Of a stretch of 64,000 bases of DNA, positions 58,961-64,000 are shown one piece after another. Where the stretch lies: the NCBI GenBank assembly GCA_007570785.1, contig ML664161.1:248001-312000 (forward strand). The letters run 5' to 3'. A program made the position numbers and the translations under genes. Every line of letters starts with the position of its first letter. Within the stretch, counting starts at the first letter, position 1. Origin of the DNA: Antilocapra americana. Lineage: Eukaryota; Chordata; Mammalia; Artiodactyla; Antilocapridae. Under the pieces are notes generated by a model that ran no database searches, was not told the DNA's origin, and worked only from the letters and a program-made list of their open reading frames with translations.

Positions 58961-58968
58961 TTTATATA
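58961..58968 (-). promoter_or_regulatory. TATA-like box of the LTR
   Basis: TATATAAA on the minus strand in the middle of the LTR, about 15 bases before its AATAAA; expected place of the U3/R promoter. Confidence 0.6.
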
Positions 58969-59312
58969 TTGTTATGCAAGGAAGCTTTAGGCAAAAAATA
59001 AAGTTAAGCAAAGAACAAAAACCAGTTGTATAACAACCATTACCAAGATAATAACAAGGAATAACAATCGTCACAAGGCCAGAAGACAGTCCATAACTTG
59101 AGTAAGAGGGTCCTGACTAAACAATTTTACCATATGGTAAAAGTTACTGAAGGGAATCCACATATGTGTTCCATCCCATGACCTCAGTCCTGGGAACTGC
59201 ATGCCGCTCCACTCATTCTTGTATAGCAGGAACTTACAAGGAACAGAGGGTTCATAAGAAACAGAAAACAACATACAGGAATCCTAAAGTCAAACGTTCC
59301 CTGACACACATC

Positions 59313-59585
59313 CTCTGGCCATGTTTAATTGTTTTCTTTTATTGATGAAGAGTTGTGTGATTTCTTTGTATATTGTGAATATCAGGTATGTTGTGGTCAA
59401 ACATTTCCTTCCATTCAGTAGGTTATCTTTTGAATTTGTTTTATATAGTTTTGTTCCCTGTGCAAAAAATTCTTAATTTGATCTACTCCCATTAGTTTAC
59501 TTTAACTTTTGTTTACCTTGTCTGAGGAGACAAATCCAAAAAAGTATTACCAAGACCCATGTAAAGAAGCTTACTGCCTATGTTT
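59313..59585 (-). mobile_element. Old L1 ORF2, antisense, continuing after the LTR
   Basis: Joins the L1 left of the LTR once one copy of cacatc is removed. ORF2 C-terminal region (gttccctgtgcaaaaaattc near 59454, aagcttactgcctatgtttt near 59568). Confidence 0.75.
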
Positions 59586-60187
59586 TCTTTATGCTTTATT
59601 TTATATTGGAGTATAGTTTATTTATAATGTGTTAGTCTCAGGTGTATAGCAGAGTGATTCTGTTATACATTTATCTATTCTTTTTCAAGTTTTTTTTCCC
59701 ATTTAGGTCATTACAGAATATTGATCAGAATTCCCTATGCTATACAGCAAATCCTTTTATGGTTTCAGGCCTTATGTTAAAGCTTTAATTCATTTGCTTT
59801 TGTTTGTCTCTATTGGAGTATATTTGACTTACAGTATTATATATATTTCAGTTATATGACAGTGATTTGATACTTTTATACATTACAAAATCATAACACA
59901 AAAGGTCTAACTACCATCTGTCACCATGCAGAGTTGTTACAATATTATTGAATATTTCCCTATGCTGTGCATTAAAACTCCTGACATATTTGATACTGGA
60001 AGTTTATACCTCTTAATTGCCCTCATCTATTTCCTTTACTTTGCCACTCCTTTCTCTTCTGACAGCTATCAGTCTTGTTTTCTGTATCTATAAGTCTTAT
60101 TTATTTTGTTATGTTTTTTTTTATGCTTTGTTTTTTGGATTCTACATAATTGAAATTATAAGGTATTCTGTGATTACTTGTTATCCA
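59586..60187 (-). mobile_element. L1 3' UTR pieces nested in old L1
   Basis: Two L1 3'-UTR-type stretches in antisense: 59590-59765 (ttggagtatagtttatttat, tatacagcaaatcctttt) and about 59805-60180 (tattggagtatatttgactt). They split the host L1, which resumes briefly at 59765-59800 (gtttcaggccttatgtt). Exact edges unclear. Confidence 0.55.
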
Positions 60188-60575
60188 GTTGCTAAATCAT
60201 GTCAAACTCTCTGCAACCCCATGGACTGCAGCATGCCAGGCTTCCCTGTCCCTCACTGTCTCCCAGAGTTTGCTCAAACTCATATCCATTGAGTCAGTGA
60301 TGCCATCCAACCACCTCGTCCTCTGTCACCCCATTATCCTCCTGAACTTAATCTTTCCCAGCATCAGGATATTTTCCAATGAGTTGGCTCTTCACATCAG
60401 GTGGCCCAAGTATTGATCAGAACTTCAGCAGCAGTCCTTCCAATGAATATTCAGGGCTGATTTCCTTTAAGATTGACTGGTTTGATTTCCATGCTGTCCA
60501 AGGGACTCTCAGGAGTCTTCTCCAGCACCGCAATTCAAAAATATCAATTTTTCAGCACTCAGCCTTCTTCATTGT
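60188..60575 (-). mobile_element. BovB 3'-end fragment, antisense
   Basis: About 390 bp: catggactgcagcatgccag, ccattgagtcagtgatgcca, atgctgtccaagggactctc. 5'-truncated at the cagccttcttcattg block. Confidence 0.92.
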
Positions 60576-60579
60576 TCAC

Positions 60580-61985
60580 CTCTTAGGTTAATCTACCCTT
60601 TAAGCATAGGCTTATTTCTGGGCTTTCTATTCTGTTCCATTGATCCATGTGTCTGTTTTTGTGGCAGTACCATAATGTTTTGATTATCATAGAATGTAGT
60701 ATATATAGTTTGATATTAGAGAGCATAATATCTCCACCTTTGTTCTTTCTCAATATTGTTTTGGCTATTTGAGGGCTTTGTGATTCTTTACAAACTATAT
60801 AATTATTTTTTATAGTTCTATGAAAGATACCATTGATACTTTGAAATGGATACATTGAGTATATAAATAATATGGTCATCTTTAACATTATTAATTATTT
60901 CAATCTATGTGCACATATTTTCCATTTATTTCTTTCATTCTCAATTTCTTTCAACAGTATCTCGCATTTTTCAGAGAATAGAGCTTTACCTCCTTGTTTA
61001 AATTTAGATATTTAAATAGTTTTTTAAGATATTTCATTCTATTAATGAAATTATAGATACAGTTAAAAATTTATTTTTTGGTAGCTCAATATTATTATAT
61101 AGAAATGTAATATATTTATGTTTATTAATTTTTATCTTACTAAATTATGTATCCTAATAACTTTTAATAGTATAATGTCACCTACAGAGACAGTTTTATT
61201 TATTTTATAATTTGGATTCCTTTTATTTCTCTTTCTTTTCTCATTGCTCTGGCTAGGACTTACAATACTATATTTAATAAAAGTGGCAAGAAAACATCGT
61301 TAATTTGTTTTTGACCTTAGAGGCAATGCTTTCAACCTTTCATGGTTGAGTTATGATGCTGGATGTACATTTGTCTTATATGGCTTTTATTATGTTTAGG
61401 TAAGTTCCTTGATATCCACCATGTTGAGAGTTCTTATCATAAATGAATGTTAAAATGTGTCAAAAGATTTTTCACATCTATCGAGAAAATCATATCATTT
61501 TTGCTCTTCAATTTGTTAATGGGATGTTTCACATTGATTTGCAGATATTGAAGCATTCTTGCATCTTGGGTGTAAGTTTCACTTGATCATAACATATAAT
61601 CATTTTAAAGCATTATTGAATTTGATTTGCTAAATTTTGTTGAGGATTTTTGCATCTATGTTCATCAGTGATATTGGCCTATAATTTTCTTTTTGCGTGG
61701 TGGTATGTCTGTTTTCATATCAGGGTGATGCTGGCCTCATAGAATGGGTTGAAAGCACTCTTTAGTTTGAAAGGTATAGTTGTTAACTCTTCTTTAAAAT
61801 TTTATGAAATTCATCTGTAATTTTGGTGTGCCCATGAAAGAAGGTGATTTCAAGGTTTTCAAACTCTGCCATATGGGCCACTTCCATTGATTTCTTCAGG
61901 ATTTAATGTGATTTTTTAAACACTGATATACACCATCTTCCCACCTTAATGGGTGGCCATTATTTTAGAGATTCTGTATTGTAGT
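60580..61985 (-). mobile_element. Old L1 ORF2 (RT region), antisense
   Basis: Order fits antisense ORF2: ctattctgttccattgatcc near 60629, a tgttttgattatcatagaat block, then the RT region to ttgatttcttcaggatt near 61900. Continues the L1 left of the BovB piece, with some sequence lost. No open frame. Confidence 0.75.
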
Positions 61986-63797
61986 TTCCATTGCAGTGGT
62001 TGTTTTTTTTTTTTTTTTTTAATAGAATGTATTCCTGAAAACTCTTTAAAGTAATGATAGCATAATCAATTGGATGTTCATTTTATATGCAGAGAATAAG
62101 TGTCTTACATATATGCCTTTGAATTTACTTTAAGTAAATAAAACAGATTGCTCCCTTCAATATTTCTTTTTCAGGTGAGGAAATTCAAGAGAAGCTAAGT
62201 TACTCAGTCAAGCTTATATCCCTAGTGAGACAGAGAAAAGGTAAAGCTGTGCCCTTTGCTAGCCATTTTTTCATTCTTTTATTCAAAATACCATATATTG
62301 CTTATCTCAGATGTGCTTCTGTATGAAGTATCCAAGCATCTAGACAAATGCACTCCATTGCCCAGTGTAATTGACAATGAAAAGGAAGACACTGGCCAAC
62401 TGATGACAATTTTACACAGGAGTAACAAGATAAAGTACACACTATGCAAAACTGGAGTGGGGCTAGGGACAGAAAACTTCTATAAAATAACAGTTATAAA
62501 CATTCAAGCTGAGATCTGAAAAATGAATAGGATTTAGCTATACAAAGTATAGTTATGGGAGACAAGATGCACTGAAAATGTCAAATGAAATTGTCTAAAA
62601 TGAAGCATGTTGAGTCTCATAAACTGAAACAAGCATGATTGTCTGAGACACAGAGAAGCTGGAGAAAGGTTATTCTCTCTCTTTTTGAAGTCTCTTTAAA
62701 TGGTTGTTAGTATATAGATGCGTTTGTGGTATTTCAAAGGATAAATATATTTTCTCATAATATGGCAGGAAAATGAAAAAAAAAGAAATAAAATACAAAT
62801 CTTATTCTAACATCCAGAGATAATCACTGTTAGTGCTTTGATGTTTGCTTTTTCAGACATTCAGTCTATATAGGAATGTGTATATTTTTACAGGAAAAAA
62901 ATATGAACCATAAAAAGGCTCAAAGAAGTATACTTGCTATTAATGTAATATGTGCAATTATTTTATATGTTCATACTTTTTCATATTTAATAGTGTATGA
63001 ACAATGTAGAACTGATATGTGGGTATGCAGATTGATTAAACAGAATAAATATTTTGAAAAGGTTGTTACTATGAGTACACATCACAGTCTAAAAAATAGG
63101 TAAGTTATTTAAAAATTACTTTAAAACATTTGCTTAAGTATGTGGGAAAAGTCAGTTTTAACTTTGGTTCTTCTTTCTCTTATATATCAGATTTCCAAAA
63201 TTATAAATGACTGTTTTGTATATACCTATTTTCACAAACCTGAAGTAAGATAAATGTATGCAATGGACATGGGCTTTCAAATGAGAATAATTTGTGAAAT
63301 ATACATGTTTGATAACCATTAAAATTACAAATAAATCATACTTCATGGAATTTAGCAATATCATAAATGTTCAAGGAAAAACTAGAAACATATTTGCAAC
63401 ACATGTAAGTGGTTAACATATAAACAGCTTTATAAAATAACAGGGAAATTTATAGCAATCAACTGAAATATCTGATAAAATTCATAAGCAAAATCAAATT
63501 AAAACATATACCTGAAATTCTTTCATTGTGCCCTACGGGACATGGTCAGTCATAGGTTTAAAAAAGAGAGACATTTTCCACTCTTCTATGACATTCTCTA
63601 CCTATTTCTGACATCTAACATGTTGTTCACTTCTAACAATGTTACTTCTCTTACAGCTCCTTTAAGGAATAACATTTCTTTCTTACTCCTCTGAAGCAAT
63701 TAATTCCTAAAAATGGAACAGGTGCCCTCCTTGTTCCTCATGGCTATTTCTAGGCTGTTCTCCTTTCCCTTTCTTTAAATTTAATAAAGGTAACTTT
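61986..63797. other. Single-copy-looking sequence, no gene recognised
   Basis: About 1.8 kb. A 20-T run occurs near 62005. Frames at 62256-62519, 62876-63103 and 63158-63364 show no domain or splice context. Confidence 0.45.
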
Positions 63798-64000
63798 AAT
63801 TTTTTTTTTGGTTTTATATTGGAATCTAGTAAATTAACAGTGTTCTTTAGTTTCAGGCATACAGCAGAGTGATTCGGAATGTGTATATTCAGTCATACAC
63901 ATTCATATATCTATTCTTGTTCAAATTTCTTTTCTTTTTATGTTAGAATACTAAGGAAAATTCCATGTGCCAAAGAATAGGTATTTTTGGTTATCTGTTT
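63798..64000 (-). mobile_element. L1 3' UTR, antisense, runs off the window
   Basis: The poly(T) at 63801 and following ttttatattggaatctagta, tttcaggcatacagcagagt, gtcatacacattcatatatc match an artiodactyl L1 3' UTR. The element continues past 64000. Confidence 0.7.

Larger units (their letters stand above)
58655..59306 (-). mobile_element. Solo ERV LTR (class II/ERVK-like)
   Basis: 652 bp with TG...CA ends on the minus strand (TGTCAGGGAACG ... GACTGCAACA) and a perfect 6-bp target duplication cacatc (58649-58654 and 59307-59312). No internal viral sequence is beside it, so it is a solo LTR left by LTR-LTR recombination. It has a TATA-like box and a poly(A) signal. Six-base duplications are typical of ERVK-type ruminant elements. 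The frames inside (58556-58780, 59071-59274) are not genes. Confidence 0.92.

Noticed and set aside
1..64000. CRISPR array, bacterial operon, defence system or phage
   Set aside because: Repeat content is wholly that of a ruminant nuclear genome; no regularly spaced repeats, no dense coding and no bacterial signals.

Overview
This window reads as intergenic or intronic DNA from a ruminant nuclear genome, most likely a bovid. The diagnostic content is BovB (RTE-clade) LINEs, Bov-tA and BOV-A2 SINEs that share the BovB 3' end, and artiodactyl-type L1 3' ends. No complete host gene, RNA gene, CRISPR array or prokaryotic feature was found. The only host-coding candidate is a short terminal-exon-like reading frame (minus strand, 34270-34015) that appears to have been carried in by an L1 3' transduction.

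Layout. 1-9.9 kb: BOV-A2, an MLT1-like LTR, two sense BovB copies (2.4-4.4 and 6.6-8.2 kb) and two old antisense L1s, the second with a 5' inversion. 9.9-18 kb: MIR pieces, then a nest at 11.9-15.9 kb in which an old L1 carries an antisense BovB that itself carries a young L1 with transduced flank. 18-33 kb: mostly AT-rich single-copy-looking sequence with SINEs, a 26-unit AC microsatellite, MLT1/MIR/L2 relics, a tail-only retro-insertion at 28.8 kb, a young L1 3' end at 29.3-30.2 kb and old sense L1 pieces. 33.1-36.2 kb: an antisense BovB with a 14-bp target duplication, interrupted by a young L1 whose transduced tail looks like a gene's last exon plus 3' UTR. 36.2-38.8 kb: a repeat-poor island. 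38.8-46.9 kb: SINEs, an LTR-like piece and a long old antisense L1 hit by two small young L1s. 48.6-50.4 kb: antisense BovB with a poly(A)-only insertion. 50.4-57 kb: mostly unique sequence with a mariner-like hairpin, L2, MIR and MLT-like relics. 57.0-57.5 kb: a BovB insertion with an internal inversion. 57.7-62 kb: an old antisense L1 interrupted by a solo ERV LTR, L1 3' pieces and a BovB fragment. 62-64 kb: unique sequence, then an L1 3' end.

Nothing here works together as a pathway. What ties the window together is retrotransposition: antisense L1 and BovB copies serve as targets for later L1 and SINE insertions, and target-site duplications (TSDs) let the order be read. The most unusual content is a set of non-canonical L1 and BovB products: three 3' transductions among five young L1 insertions (one with exon-like sequence, one of only about 16 nt), two tail-only insertions, and a twin-primed BovB. 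All family names come from my recollection of consensus sequences, not a database search; element edges are approximate unless a TSD fixes them.
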